NCBI GenBank assembly: GCA_021399395.1
Contig: JAAFKJ010000123.1
Span: forward strand, 1 to 42,996
Direction of reading: 5' to 3'
DNA: 42,996 bases
DNA from: Candidatus Heimdallarchaeota archaeon
GTDB taxonomy: Archaea; Asgardarchaeota; Heimdallarchaeia; Heimdallarchaeales; Heimdallarchaeaceae
The notes below the pieces were generated by a model that saw only the letters and a program-made list of their open reading frames with translations, ran no database searches and was not told the origin of the DNA. The first letter of the stretch is position 1, and the number at the start of each line of letters is the position of its first letter. Made by a program: the position numbers and the translations under genes. Positions 1 to 7,249 of the stretch are shown piece after piece.

Positions 1-75
1 ACCGATAACTGCTATAGTTTCATCTCTTATATGTTGTAAGTTTCCATCTTCCTCAATAAAGACTTTCTTAACCAT
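1..75 (-). CDS. ilvC: Ketol-acid reductoisomerase, N-terminal fragment (partial)
   Basis: The reverse strand opens with ATG at 75 and reads 25 codons to the window edge. The predicted start is MVKKVFIEEDGN followed by LQHIRDETIAVIG. This resembles the N-terminus of ketol-acid reductoisomerases: a short lead-in with acidic residues, then a first beta strand ending in the glycine of the NADPH-binding loop (usually AVIGYGSQG). The enzyme catalyses the second common step of valine and isoleucine synthesis. The gene is divergent from the SDR gene that follows. Only 25 residues are visible, so another Rossmann-fold dehydrogenase remains possible. Confidence 0.55.
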   Translation of the reverse strand, partial: MVKKVFIEEDGNLQHIRDETIAVIG

Positions 76-150
76 GTTTCAAAGGTAAATTTCTTCATAA
101 TAACAATTTTGGTGATAAGTCTTCAGAGTAGATACATGTCTTTTTTTGGG

Positions 151-158
151 TTTAAATA
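151..158 (+). promoter_or_regulatory. TATA-type promoter box for the SDR gene at 187
   Basis: The sequence TTTAAATA ends 29 nt before the ATG at 187. This is the spacing expected for an archaeal leaderless transcript, and the same arrangement recurs in front of several genes in this window, for example at 1450-1457 (reverse strand) and 12312-12320. It supports ATG 187 over the upstream TTG at 178. Confidence 0.5.
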
Positions 159-186
159 TCGAGCTTAAGACATAATTTTGATAGTA

Positions 187-1074
187 ATGAATACTGTAGA
201 GAAGGGGAAGAAGGTTAATTCAGAATTAAAAGGTAAAGTAATTATCATTACTGGCGCTTCATCAGGAATAGGGAAAGCGGTTGCTTTGTCACTGGTTAAA
301 TATCAGCCCAAGATGGTAATTTTTGCACGACGAGAGAAAAAACTCATGCATACAGCTAGAGCTTTGAAAAGACAAGGAATGAAGCTTTTACCAATAGTAG
401 GAGATATCAGAAATAGAGAGGATAGGGTAAAATTAGTTGATTTCACTCTGAAAGCATTTGGAACTATTGATGTTCTGATTAATAATGCAGGGTTAGGAAG
501 AGCAAGTCTTTTCGTAGATCAATCTGAAGAGGAAATCGATGAATTGATTGAAACAAATTTCCTGTCTTTAGTAAAACTTACTCAAAAAGTTGCACAAGTG
601 ATGAAGGAGCAACAAAACGGGCACATAGTTAATCTATCTACATCTTTAGTTATGCTACCAGCATATCCATTTGCTGTTTATTGTGCAACAAAATCCGCAA
701 TTATGACTTTTGGGGATTCAATAAGAAAAGAGATGCAAGATTATGGAGTATCTGTTTCCACTGTTTTTCCAGGACCATATAATACGGAATTCCACGAAGT
801 AGCGCATTGCGACAAAGAAAAATTCGCAGTTTATGATACTCAAAAATTAGCAAATAAGATTGTAAGACTACTCTTGAAACCAAAAGACAATCTGATACAA
901 CCTTGGTTCTTTTCCATATACTCTTGGCTTTCTAAGAGATCTAAAAGATTCAAAAAGAAAGTTTCAAATGAAATAGGTGATTCAATATTAAAAGCAAAAC
1001 AAGCAAAAGAGAACGAACTCAAGATAGAAAAAGAGCAGATAAAAAGAGAAAAGGTTCCAGCCATAATTCAGTGA
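187..1074 (+). CDS. Short-chain dehydrogenase/reductase (SDR), classical type
   Basis: NAD(P)-dependent oxidoreductase of about 295 residues. It has the nucleotide-binding TGASSGIG motif near residue 25, the structural NNAG motif, a catalytic serine in the LSTS segment, and the YxxxK catalytic pair in YCATKSA. The end is longer than in typical 250-residue SDRs: a lysine- and glutamate-rich tail of about 40 residues, probably a charged helix. The substrate cannot be told from sequence; the closest broad class is the DltE/YqjQ-type family of soluble SDRs. I chose ATG 187 rather than TTG 178 because a TATA box sits 29 nt upstream of 187. The gene stands alone between a divergent gene and a convergent small gene. 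Confidence 0.88.
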   Translation: MNTVEKGKKVNSELKGKVIIITGASSGIGKAVALSLVKYQPKMVIFARREKKLMHTARALKRQGMKLLPIVGDIRNREDRVKLVDFTLKAFGTIDVLINNAGLGRASLFVDQSEEEIDELIETNFLSLVKLTQKVAQVMKEQQNGHIVNLSTSLVMLPAYPFAVYCATKSAIMTFGDSIRKEMQDYGVSVSTVFPGPYNTEFHEVAHCDKEKFAVYDTQKLANKIVRLLLKPKDNLIQPWFFSIYSWLSKRSKRFKKKVSNEIGDSILKAKQAKENELKIEKEQIKREKVPAIIQ

Positions 1075-1247
1075 AAATGGGTTTAACAACCAAATATCTG
1101 CTTTAGCTTTCTTTTTTCTTTATTTTAATTAGTGTTATTAGATATAGAAACTAGCCTAGAATTTTGAAGAATTATGTTGGTTTTTGGAACAGCTAGCCTC
1201 AGAAAATAATATTGATTGTCATTTAAAAACACAAAAAAATCTGTGTT

Positions 1248-1421
1248 TTATCCAAAGAAATTGTCAATTGAGGTTGTAGACCAATCAATTAGACTGAAAA
1301 TTACTCCAAAGATTATCGCGAAAATTAGAATAGCGATTCCAATAAGGAGAATTTCCTCTAATATTGGACTTCCTCTTTTCTTTGGTAATCTTAGTTTTCT
1401 TAGTAGTATGAATTTGAACAT
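1248..1421 (-). CDS. Small pilin-like single-pass membrane protein, 57 aa
   Basis: A short reverse-strand reading frame starts at ATG 1421 and stops at TAA 1248. The protein has a basic N-terminus ending in KKRG, then SPILEEILLIGIAILI and a hydrophobic stretch to about residue 45, then a short polar tail. A lysine/arginine-glycine site followed by a hydrophobic helix with a glutamate near its start is the layout of archaeal type IV pilin-like (class III) signal peptides, cut by PibD-type prepilin peptidases. A TATA box on the same strand (1450-1457) sits 29 nt upstream of the ATG, matching the leaderless promoters of nearby genes. The open frame on the other strand here lacks such support. 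The family is inferred and no function can be named. Confidence 0.6.
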   Translation of the reverse strand: MFKFILLRKLRLPKKRGSPILEEILLIGIAILIFAIIFGVIFSLIDWSTTSIDNFFG

Positions 1422-1449
1422 TGTATTCAGTTCTTGTACTAAAAGACTC

Positions 1450-1457
1450 TATTTAAA
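1450..1457 (-). promoter_or_regulatory. TATA box for the small pilin-like gene
   Basis: On the reverse strand this reads TTTAAATA, identical to the box at 151-158 and at the same distance (29 nt) from its start codon. It is the main evidence that the 57-residue reverse-strand gene is transcribed. Confidence 0.5.
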
Positions 1458-1501
1458 CTCAACAAAATTAAGAATATAGGAAAAATGGGAGAGGGAAAAA
1501 A

Positions 1502-2431
1502 CTACCTCAATAAATTATTCAAAACTGCCATTACTGTGTGTAATCTGTTCTCAGCTTCATCAAAGACAATGCTATGATCACTTTCAAAGACTTCCTCTGT
1601 GGCTTCCTTATGTTTGTAAGGTAAGCAATGCATGAATACATAATCGGATTTTGCGTTGGAACAAAGCTCTTCTGTAACTATATAATCATTGAAAGCTGCT
1701 AATTTAGCTTTTTCTTGATCTTCTTCACCCATGGAGATGAAGGTGTCAGTTACAACAATATCTGCATCTGTAACTGCTGATACAGCATTACTAGTAATAG
1801 TGATATTGGCTCCTGTTACATCTGCAAACTCCTCTGCAAGTGCAATAGTGTCATTAGATGGTTCATAACCCTTAGGTGTAGCAACAGACACATCCATGCC
1901 CATCTTTGCGCATCCAATCATCAATGAATTGCAGACGTTGTTTCCATCTCCGACCCAAGCTAGCTTTAATCCTTCAAGCCGACCTTTGTGTTCTTCAATA
2001 GTTAGCAAATCAGCTAAAATTTGAAGTGGATGATATTTGTCAGATAACGCATTAATGATTGGAACTGTAGAATATTTAACAAGTTCCTCAACATCTTCGT
2101 GTGCGTAAACTCTTGCTAAGACGCCGTCAACCATTCTAGACAGAACACGGGAAGTGTCTTTGATTGTTTCTCCACTACCTAGTTGGATGTCTGCAGAACT
2201 TAGAAACAGAGCATGACCACCTAAGTAATACATTGCTACCTCGGTTGAGACACGGGTTCGGGTTGATCTTTTCTGGAAAATCATTCCAAGTGTTAGTCCC
2301 TCAAGAGGTAATTCATTTCTTTCAAAAGCTTTGAATTTAGCCTTCAATCGTTTAGATTCATCAAGAAGAAAACGTATTTCTTCTGCTGTATAATCTACTA
2401 AGGATAAAAGTGACCTGCCTTTTAAATCCAT
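1502..2431 (-). CDS. argF: Ornithine carbamoyltransferase
   Basis: Makes citrulline from ornithine and carbamoyl phosphate in arginine synthesis; cytoplasmic, usually a trimer. The carbamoyl-phosphate loop STRTR is near residue 57, HPLQ is in KYHPLQILAD, the ornithine loop DxxxSMG is in DTFISMGEED, and HCLP carries the catalytic cysteine near residue 270. The SMG loop separates it from aspartate carbamoyltransferase. Length (about 309 aa) is normal. GTG at 2440 is also in frame, but ATG at 2431 gives the usual family N-terminus (MDLKGRSLLSL) and lies 30 nt from a TATA-like box at 2461-2470. No other arginine gene is adjacent. Confidence 0.95.
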   Translation of the reverse strand: MDLKGRSLLSLVDYTAEEIRFLLDESKRLKAKFKAFERNELPLEGLTLGMIFQKRSTRTRVSTEVAMYYLGGHALFLSSADIQLGSGETIKDTSRVLSRMVDGVLARVYAHEDVEELVKYSTVPIINALSDKYHPLQILADLLTIEEHKGRLEGLKLAWVGDGNNVCNSLMIGCAKMGMDVSVATPKGYEPSNDTIALAEEFADVTGANITITSNAVSAVTDADIVVTDTFISMGEEDQEKAKLAAFNDYIVTEELCSNAKSDYVFMHCLPYKHKEATEEVFESDHSIVFDEAENRLHTVMAVLNNLLR

Positions 2432-2626
2432 TTTATTCACTGGGTCAAAGGAATAGGGAAAATATAAAAAATGTTCGATATGACTTGCTGCTTCCTCTTT
2501 CTCTCTTCTTCAGATTCATTACAACATAAGAATAGATAAAGAAATTCAATGAATTTTTCAAATCAAAAGGAAGTTGTTCTTGCGTAGAATTCTTAAATTA
2601 GTGAATATAAGGTATAAGTGAGAAAA

Positions 2627-3025
2627 ATGGTTGATTATAAACGTCTTATAATTTCTATTGCAACTGGTGCAGTTCTTGGTGTAGCTTGTATTATTGGTGT
2701 AGGCGGACGAGTTGAAGGAGGATATGCTGGTAATGTAGGCTATCTGATCGGTATATGGGCAATGCGCGTAGTTCTAGGAATCATTATTGGACTAGCAGCT
2801 GGAATTATACTCATTAAAGGAGAAGGATGGGAGAAATGGGTAAATGCTGGAGTAAGAGGAACTTTGTTTGGTTTAATAGTTTCAGCAGCAGTTTTACTGA
2901 TGGATCAATATGTGGGTTATACAACTTTCGTAGCAGGAATAGCTTATGGAACAATAATAGATTTGGTGGCTACATTCTTTACAAGAGAAAAGAAAGAAAA
3001 AGTAGAAAAAGAAGAAAAAGATTAG
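2627..3025 (+). CDS. Small multi-pass membrane protein, unknown function
   Basis: A protein of 132 residues with four hydrophobic segments, at about residues 7-25, 42-63, 75-95 and 100-118, each rich in glycine and alanine. It ends in a highly charged lysine/glutamate tail, probably cytoplasmic. No catalytic motif is visible and I do not recognise the family. ATG 2627 is preferred over GTG 2618 because a TTAAATTA box ends 27 nt before it. The gene stops overlapping the last 4 nt of the convergent DUF362 gene. Confidence 0.75.
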   Translation: MVDYKRLIISIATGAVLGVACIIGVGGRVEGGYAGNVGYLIGIWAMRVVLGIIIGLAAGIILIKGEGWEKWVNAGVRGTLFGLIVSAAVLLMDQYVGYTTFVAGIAYGTIIDLVATFFTREKKEKVEKEEKD

Positions 3026-4227
3026 AAGAAGGTTGGTTCGCCTTCAAACACTCTTTCTGGAGGTTCCATCTTCATGGTTTCTTCAGCAGATAGAATCTCG
3101 ATTAGTTCATAATTGGATATACCCAAACCCAACTTTTCAGCATAAACAACTGTTTCATAGGGATCTTTATACGGACCATGAACTCTAGTGAAAGGATGAA
3201 GATCTTCGTCTGGATTAAGATTGACATGCTTAAAGTATGGAGGAATATTCTTCTCAATCAATCCCTCTTGTTTGATTAAATCAAGAGTTGCGGTCTCAAC
3301 AGCAACAATATCTTTACTACCAACAACACCAATATCATTAACAATGGAAGCTTGACCTAAACCTAAGCAATCACAGTACGTTGTTATATTTAACAAGAAA
3401 TTAATATACATCACCTTAGCAGGTTCAAAGGTTTTCAATACTTCATTTGTTGCTATAGCCATCATCTCGTTAAAAGCAGCATAGCTTTCACGTGGTACTT
3501 TTACTGCACCTAAACCTCCATCAACTTGCAGGCAGGTCATACATTGGTGACAATCATGATAATTTCTTCTAAGATTATCTTTCTCTTCGTCATAACTCAA
3601 GGCACCATAAGGACAAGATTCTACAAGTTTTTTGGCTAGTTCAGGATTACCTTTAGCTTTATCCCAGTATTCATCAACACTTGAAGCTCCATGGATTTTT
3701 CTCCATCGAGTAGGACCTGAGTATCCTCCTAGAGCTAGGTTTTTGATTGCTCCCCCATATCCACAAGATCCATGACCTTTGGCATGAGAAAGATCCACAA
3801 GAACATCTGCATCCTTGAGTGCTCCAGCTAGTTCTAGATTGTCTATACCTCTATAATTAACCTCAACTGTAGATGTATAACCATCCTTTATCCCTGCTAT
3901 AGGAATAACTGGGCAGCCACATGTTTCTTGAGTATAACCTCTATTAACAGCATTGTAAACAGAAGTCGGGTTATCTGTAACAAAAGGATACCCTCCTCGT
4001 TTCTTAATAGCTTCAACAATTCGACGAATAAAATAAACAGGTATTGTTTGGTAACCCTCATTGAAACCAAGGTGCATTTTAACTGCTACCTTATCCTTCT
4101 TCTCAATCGGTGTTTCATCTAGCAACATTTCTGTTATTTTATCCACTTTAGCACCAAACGAAGCGAAAGCAGAATTTCTTCCGTGTTGAATAGATCCAAA
4201 ATAAACTTTAGCTTTTTCTGAACTCAT
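3022..4227 (-). CDS. DUF362 domain iron-sulfur protein
   Basis: About 401 residues of a DUF362-type protein. The N-terminal part has the family segments KVAVKMHLGFNEG and FVTDNPTSVY, then DVLVDLSHAKGHGSCGYGGAIKNLALG. A cysteine cluster follows: SCPYG, then CHQCMTC, suggesting one 4Fe-4S cluster, and the family is linked to electron transfer or maturation roles that remain poorly defined. An open frame continues 43 codons upstream of ATG 4227, but that stretch would run into the divergent SDR gene and lacks family similarity; a TATA-like box at 4246-4256 on this strand supports 4227. The end overlaps the preceding convergent gene by 4 nt. Confidence 0.85.
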   Translation of the reverse strand: MSSEKAKVYFGSIQHGRNSAFASFGAKVDKITEMLLDETPIEKKDKVAVKMHLGFNEGYQTIPVYFIRRIVEAIKKRGGYPFVTDNPTSVYNAVNRGYTQETCGCPVIPIAGIKDGYTSTVEVNYRGIDNLELAGALKDADVLVDLSHAKGHGSCGYGGAIKNLALGGYSGPTRWRKIHGASSVDEYWDKAKGNPELAKKLVESCPYGALSYDEEKDNLRRNYHDCHQCMTCLQVDGGLGAVKVPRESYAAFNEMMAIATNEVLKTFEPAKVMYINFLLNITTYCDCLGLGQASIVNDIGVVGSKDIVAVETATLDLIKQEGLIEKNIPPYFKHVNLNPDEDLHPFTRVHGPYKDPYETVVYAEKLGLGISNYELIEILSAEETMKMEPPERVFEGEPTFF

Positions 4228-4318
4228 AATTGTGGGTAAACGTGGAAATATTTTAAGGTTATTGGATAAAGTTTTTACTTGAACGAGAATTAATTTACAT
4301 ACTGAAGTTGTTGATGAT

Positions 4319-5191
4319 ATGGCAAATGATACTTGGATTAAAGGAAAAACTTGCATGATAACTGGAGCTAATACTGGTATTGGTAAAGAAACAGCAAGAA
4401 AGATTGCAGCTCTAGGGGCACATGTAATTATGGTTTGTCGTAATCCAGAAAAGGGCGAAACAGCAAGGAAAGAAATTATCGAAACAACAACTAATCAGGA
4501 TGTTGATCTTTTAATCTGCAATCTCTCATCATTGAAAGATGTAAAACGTTTTGCTGAGGAGTTTCAAAAGAACTATTCCAATCTTCATGTGCTGATTAAC
4601 AATGCCGGTGTTTTCCGAATGAAGAGAGAAGTAACTGAAGACGGATATGAGATTACTTTTGGAGTAAATTATCTCGCACACTTCTATCTGACCAAACTTC
4701 TGCTACCTATTCTAAAGAAAAGTTCTCCATCTCGCATAGTAAACCTCTCTTCAGATATGCACAAGTTTTACAAAATAAAAATAAAAGACCCTCTTCTTGA
4801 GAAAAGATACAGTGGGCAACAAGCATATAGTAATTCCAAAACTGCCATGGTATTGTTTACCAACAAACTAGTAAGAGAGTTAGAAGGAACCAATGTATCT
4901 GTTTTTACAGTTAATCCTGGTCACGTTAAAACACAGTTAACAACAGCAGGCCTCCCTAAGTGGTTTTCAACTATATCGAACCTTATCCCTAATCGTAGAA
5001 CACCTGCAATAGGTGCAGAATCTTCCGTTTATGCAGCCGTTTCTCCTAGTCTAGAAGGACTTACAGGTCTTTACTTCAGTGATTGTAAAGAATCAAAAAC
5101 AGCTAAGATGACCAAAGATCCAGTCAATCAAGATTATCTCTGGGACTTGAGTGAAGTATTGGTGTCAAGAGCTATAAAAAAAGAAGATTAA
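4319..5191 (+). CDS. SDR-family oxidoreductase, retinol dehydrogenase-like
   Basis: A 290-residue short-chain dehydrogenase. The cofactor motif TGANTGIG is at about residues 15-22, the arginine in MVCRNPEKGE suggests NADP(H) preference, NNAG is near residue 90, and the catalytic YxxxK is in YSNSKTA. The pattern TGANTGIGKETA with CRNPEKG is typical of the retinol dehydrogenase 11-14 / WWOX-like branch, common in eukaryotes but also found in bacteria and archaea. Substrate unknown; a lipid or retinoid-like aldehyde/alcohol would be a guess. It is divergent from the DUF362 gene, with 91 nt between the two starts. Confidence 0.88.
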   Translation: MANDTWIKGKTCMITGANTGIGKETARKIAALGAHVIMVCRNPEKGETARKEIIETTTNQDVDLLICNLSSLKDVKRFAEEFQKNYSNLHVLINNAGVFRMKREVTEDGYEITFGVNYLAHFYLTKLLLPILKKSSPSRIVNLSSDMHKFYKIKIKDPLLEKRYSGQQAYSNSKTAMVLFTNKLVRELEGTNVSVFTVNPGHVKTQLTTAGLPKWFSTISNLIPNRRTPAIGAESSVYAAVSPSLEGLTGLYFSDCKESKTAKMTKDPVNQDYLWDLSEVLVSRAIKKED

Positions 5192-5236
5192 TAAACATTT
5201 AAACTGATTTTGACTAAATATGTGATGTTGTGAAAA

Positions 5237-6169
5237 ATGCCTAAACCATATGCAGTTGTTATGGAAGAGATAAAAAATGCCTTGAAGGGGAAAGCGGGAG
5301 AAGAAAGGGCAAAAGAAATTAGACGACTTCTAAAAGAAATTACATGGGATGTAGGAGATTACAAGAGAATCAAAGATAAGCTTAGACGAGAGTTATCAGA
5401 AATTGAGGTAATGGAACAAGCAAAAAGAGCCTCTCGAAGAAGTTCTACAACTAAGAAAGAAACTCCCCAATTTCTTGTAATAGGTCTAACAAATAGTGGG
5501 AAAAGTACTCTGATAAACAACCTGTGTGGAACAGAAATACAAGTAGGCGATTATGAATACACAACTACAGAACCACAATATGGTGCCATGGTACATGGAG
5601 GAATAAAATTCCAGGTAGTAGAACTTCCAGCAATAAGCGAAGGAGGATGGATATACGATAAAACTACTCTAGGAATGGTGTATTCAACAGATTGCTTGAT
5701 AATAGTTGGACGATCTTTTGAAGAGTTTTCAGTTGTACTAAAAGAGTTAGAAGAGCAGAATATAGAACTAATACCAAAAAGATTGGGGGATGGATTTGCT
5801 CAAACAAGTCCAAGAACAATCCCAACAATTTTAGTTAAACAGGAAAATCTAGGATTAATATCCCACAATGAGTTGAGGAATGCATCATTCAATAACACTG
5901 AAGAAATAAAGAATATCTTGCTTGAAATAATCAATTCCACAAGAGTATTTACTATGAATTCTTTCAACGAGATAGAAGAAGAGCCTGTTATGTTTTTCCA
6001 AGAAAATCTGATTGTGAAAGATGTAGTTAGTAAGATGAACAAAAGCAAGATGGATGTTTTTAAGGACGCTGTTGTTCTCGAAGGGGGACCTAATGGAAGA
6101 AGAAAACGAGTAGGAATAACTTACGAATTACAAGATAAGGACGTAATTCACTTAACTTTCAAAAAATAA
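5237..6169 (+). CDS. DRG/Obg-like GTPase with TGS domain, degenerate G motifs
   Basis: A 310-residue protein laid out like the DRG GTPases: a helical basic N-terminus (1-75), a G domain from about 78, and a TGS domain over the last 65 residues. G1 is clear (GLTNSGKST, 83-91), and YTTTEPQYGAM (109-118) matches the Obg-type G2. The G3 motif, normally DLPG, reads VELPA (128-132), and no NKxD G4 motif is seen; the expected place reads LVKQEN. Guanine specificity or hydrolysis may therefore be lost or changed. Canonical DRG proteins bind translating ribosomes with a partner, so this may be a specialised paralogue. It starts 45 nt after the upstream SDR gene. Confidence 0.8.
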   Translation: MPKPYAVVMEEIKNALKGKAGEERAKEIRRLLKEITWDVGDYKRIKDKLRRELSEIEVMEQAKRASRRSSTTKKETPQFLVIGLTNSGKSTLINNLCGTEIQVGDYEYTTTEPQYGAMVHGGIKFQVVELPAISEGGWIYDKTTLGMVYSTDCLIIVGRSFEEFSVVLKELEEQNIELIPKRLGDGFAQTSPRTIPTILVKQENLGLISHNELRNASFNNTEEIKNILLEIINSTRVFTMNSFNEIEEEPVMFFQENLIVKDVVSKMNKSKMDVFKDAVVLEGGPNGRRKRVGITYELQDKDVIHLTFKK

Positions 6170-6188
6170 AATAAAAGCTGGAGTATAA

Positions 6189-6809
6189 TTACTCCAATTT
6201 TGAACCGCAACTTTCACAGAATTGAGATCCTGCTGGAGGTTTGTGACCACAGTAAGGACAGAAGCTAACATCTCCAGTTGGGAAGATAACCTCAGCTTGT
6301 TTCTTAGGTAAGGGTGAAACAAACTCTTGTGATTGTTCGTATTTAGTCTCTTGGCCAAAAATGATTTCTCCAGTTTCACTGTCATAACTATATTGAATAC
6401 CCCTCTTAGCTCGAAGATCAAGAAGGATACGAAGGATGTTATTTGGTTTAATACTAACTTCTTGTGCAAAACTCTCAAGTTTTACTCTACCTGTACGGTT
6501 AAGTGTAGCACCATAGACGGTGTCTCTCATTCTTTTATCCCAATAGATGGTGCTAAAACCACCAATGAAAATGAAGAATGCAGGGATGAATAACCAATAA
6601 CCCCAACTCCTTAAACCGATGAAATTGATGTCGTAAGCATTAAAGACTAAAGCTAGAATTCCAACAATAGAGAAAACTATGGCAGTACCAAAGGTAGATA
6701 AGTTACCTGTGTAATTTTTTTTGTAATAATATCTGTTATCAGACATAATATAACCACAAATAAAGGAAAGCATGGATTCTTTTAAACCTAAGCATTTACC
6801 GTGATTCAT
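6189..6809 (-). CDS. Membrane protein with winged-helix-like region and C-terminal zinc ribbon
   Basis: Two hydrophobic segments (VFSIVGILALVFNAY and YWLFIPAFFIFIGG) are followed by a cytoplasmic part. It contains a helix-rich stretch (TGRVKLESFAQEVSIKPNNILRIL then DLRAKRGI) that looks like a small winged-helix domain, and a final double-CxxC zinc ribbon, CPYCG...CESCG. Similar TM-plus-zinc-ribbon proteins are frequent in archaea and unstudied. The start is uncertain: ATG 6809 lies 24 nt from an ATTAAAAG box at 6833-6840, while ATG 6746 gives a simpler N-terminus (MSDNRYYYKK). The gene is convergent with the GTPase gene. Confidence 0.75.
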   Translation of the reverse strand: MNHGKCLGLKESMLSFICGYIMSDNRYYYKKNYTGNLSTFGTAIVFSIVGILALVFNAYDINFIGLRSWGYWLFIPAFFIFIGGFSTIYWDKRMRDTVYGATLNRTGRVKLESFAQEVSIKPNNILRILLDLRAKRGIQYSYDSETGEIIFGQETKYEQSQEFVSPLPKKQAEVIFPTGDVSFCPYCGHKPPAGSQFCESCGSKLE

Positions 6810-6872
6810 CAAACCAGAATCGGAACAAAAAACTTTTAATGGAAAGAAGAACAGAAAGGATAGAACAAAGGT

Positions 6873-6980
6873 GCCCAGATAGCTTAGCTGGGAGAGCGCT
6901 AGACTGAAGATCTAGTTGTCGCGTGTTCAAGAATCGTTTCAGATGCGTTCTGAACGTTGAATATCACGCTCTGGGCTCCA
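6873..6980 (+). tRNA. tRNA-Phe (GAA) with a 32-nt intron in the T loop
   Basis: Acceptor stem GCCCAGA/TCTGGGC (6873-6879 with 6970-6976), anticodon arm CTAGA-CTGAAGA-TCTAG with anticodon GAA, and T stem GCGTG/CACGC. The T loop is interrupted. TTCA (6926-6929) pairs with TGAA (6958-6961), flanked by 3-nt bulges AGA and TAT on opposite strands: a 3-4-3 bulge-helix-bulge. Cutting in both bulges removes 6932-6963 and leaves the standard loop TTCAAGT, so the intron sits between positions 59 and 60. The inner intron helix is CGTT(T)CAGA/TCTGAACG. CCA is encoded at 6978-6980. The discriminator base is T (U73), whereas A73 is usual for tRNA-Phe. Confidence 0.9.
6932..6963 (+). other. Predicted tRNA-Phe intron (bulge-helix-bulge)
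   Basis: The 32-nt insert is bounded by the two 3-nt bulges described for tRNA-Phe. Its body forms a hairpin with arms 6935-6943 and 6950-6957 and a short loop. Archaeal tRNA splicing endonuclease cuts after the second base of each bulge, which here gives exon ends at 6931 and 6964. Confidence 0.75.
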
Positions 6981-6986
6981 ATTTTT
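6964..6986 (+). repeat. Direct repeat, copy 1 (tRNA-Phe 3' exon plus T tract)
   Basis: These 23 nt start exactly at the predicted 3' exon of tRNA-Phe, run through CCA and include the following T tract. An identical copy lies at 7250-7272. Duplication of a tRNA 3' end is the classical trace of integration by a tyrosine recombinase (attL/attR). Confidence 0.8.
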
Positions 6987-7171
6987 CCTTTCTTTTCGAG
7001 TTTACATATGATTCTAAGGATTAGATATTAGAATTCGATATGTTTGAGGGTACTTTTTACCAATCAGAAAGAGAAGATAATCTGCTATATTCAACCAAAA
7101 TAATGATTCTTGGATGAAAAAGTAATTTAATTTTAGAATAGATTTTTTAATAAGTTAAATGATAGCAAAAT

Positions 7172-7235
7172 TGATGAGTGGGATGCAAGATTCATACATC
7201 TTTGGTTTAAGGTAGTTCTGAATCTCCACTCATCA
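7172..7235 (+). other. Strong imperfect hairpin, candidate structured RNA
   Basis: A perfect 10-bp stem (7172-7181 with 7226-7235, TGATGAGTGG/CCACTCATCA) is stacked directly on a 7-bp stem (7188-7194 with 7219-7225, AGATTCA/TGAATCT). A 6-nt bulge lies on the 5' side only and the terminal loop is 24 nt. No reading frame covers it. It ends 14 nt before the second copy of the tRNA-Phe 3' exon. UGAUGA and CUGA are present but not placed as in C/D box RNAs. Confidence 0.4.
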
Positions 7236-7249
7236 CTAAATTCTATTCT

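Noticed and set aside
1216..1479. Open frame of 87 codons on the forward strand
   Set aside because: It is the complement of the reverse-strand pilin-like gene, starts with TTG, has no promoter at a fitting distance and no recognisable protein character.
4228..4356. 43-codon upstream extension of the DUF362 gene
   Set aside because: It overlaps the start of the divergent SDR gene, lacks family similarity, and the TATA-like box fits ATG 4227.
7172..7222. C/D box small RNA
   Set aside because: UGAUGA and CUGA occur, but the terminal stem encloses them in the wrong order, and no internal D'/C' boxes are visible.
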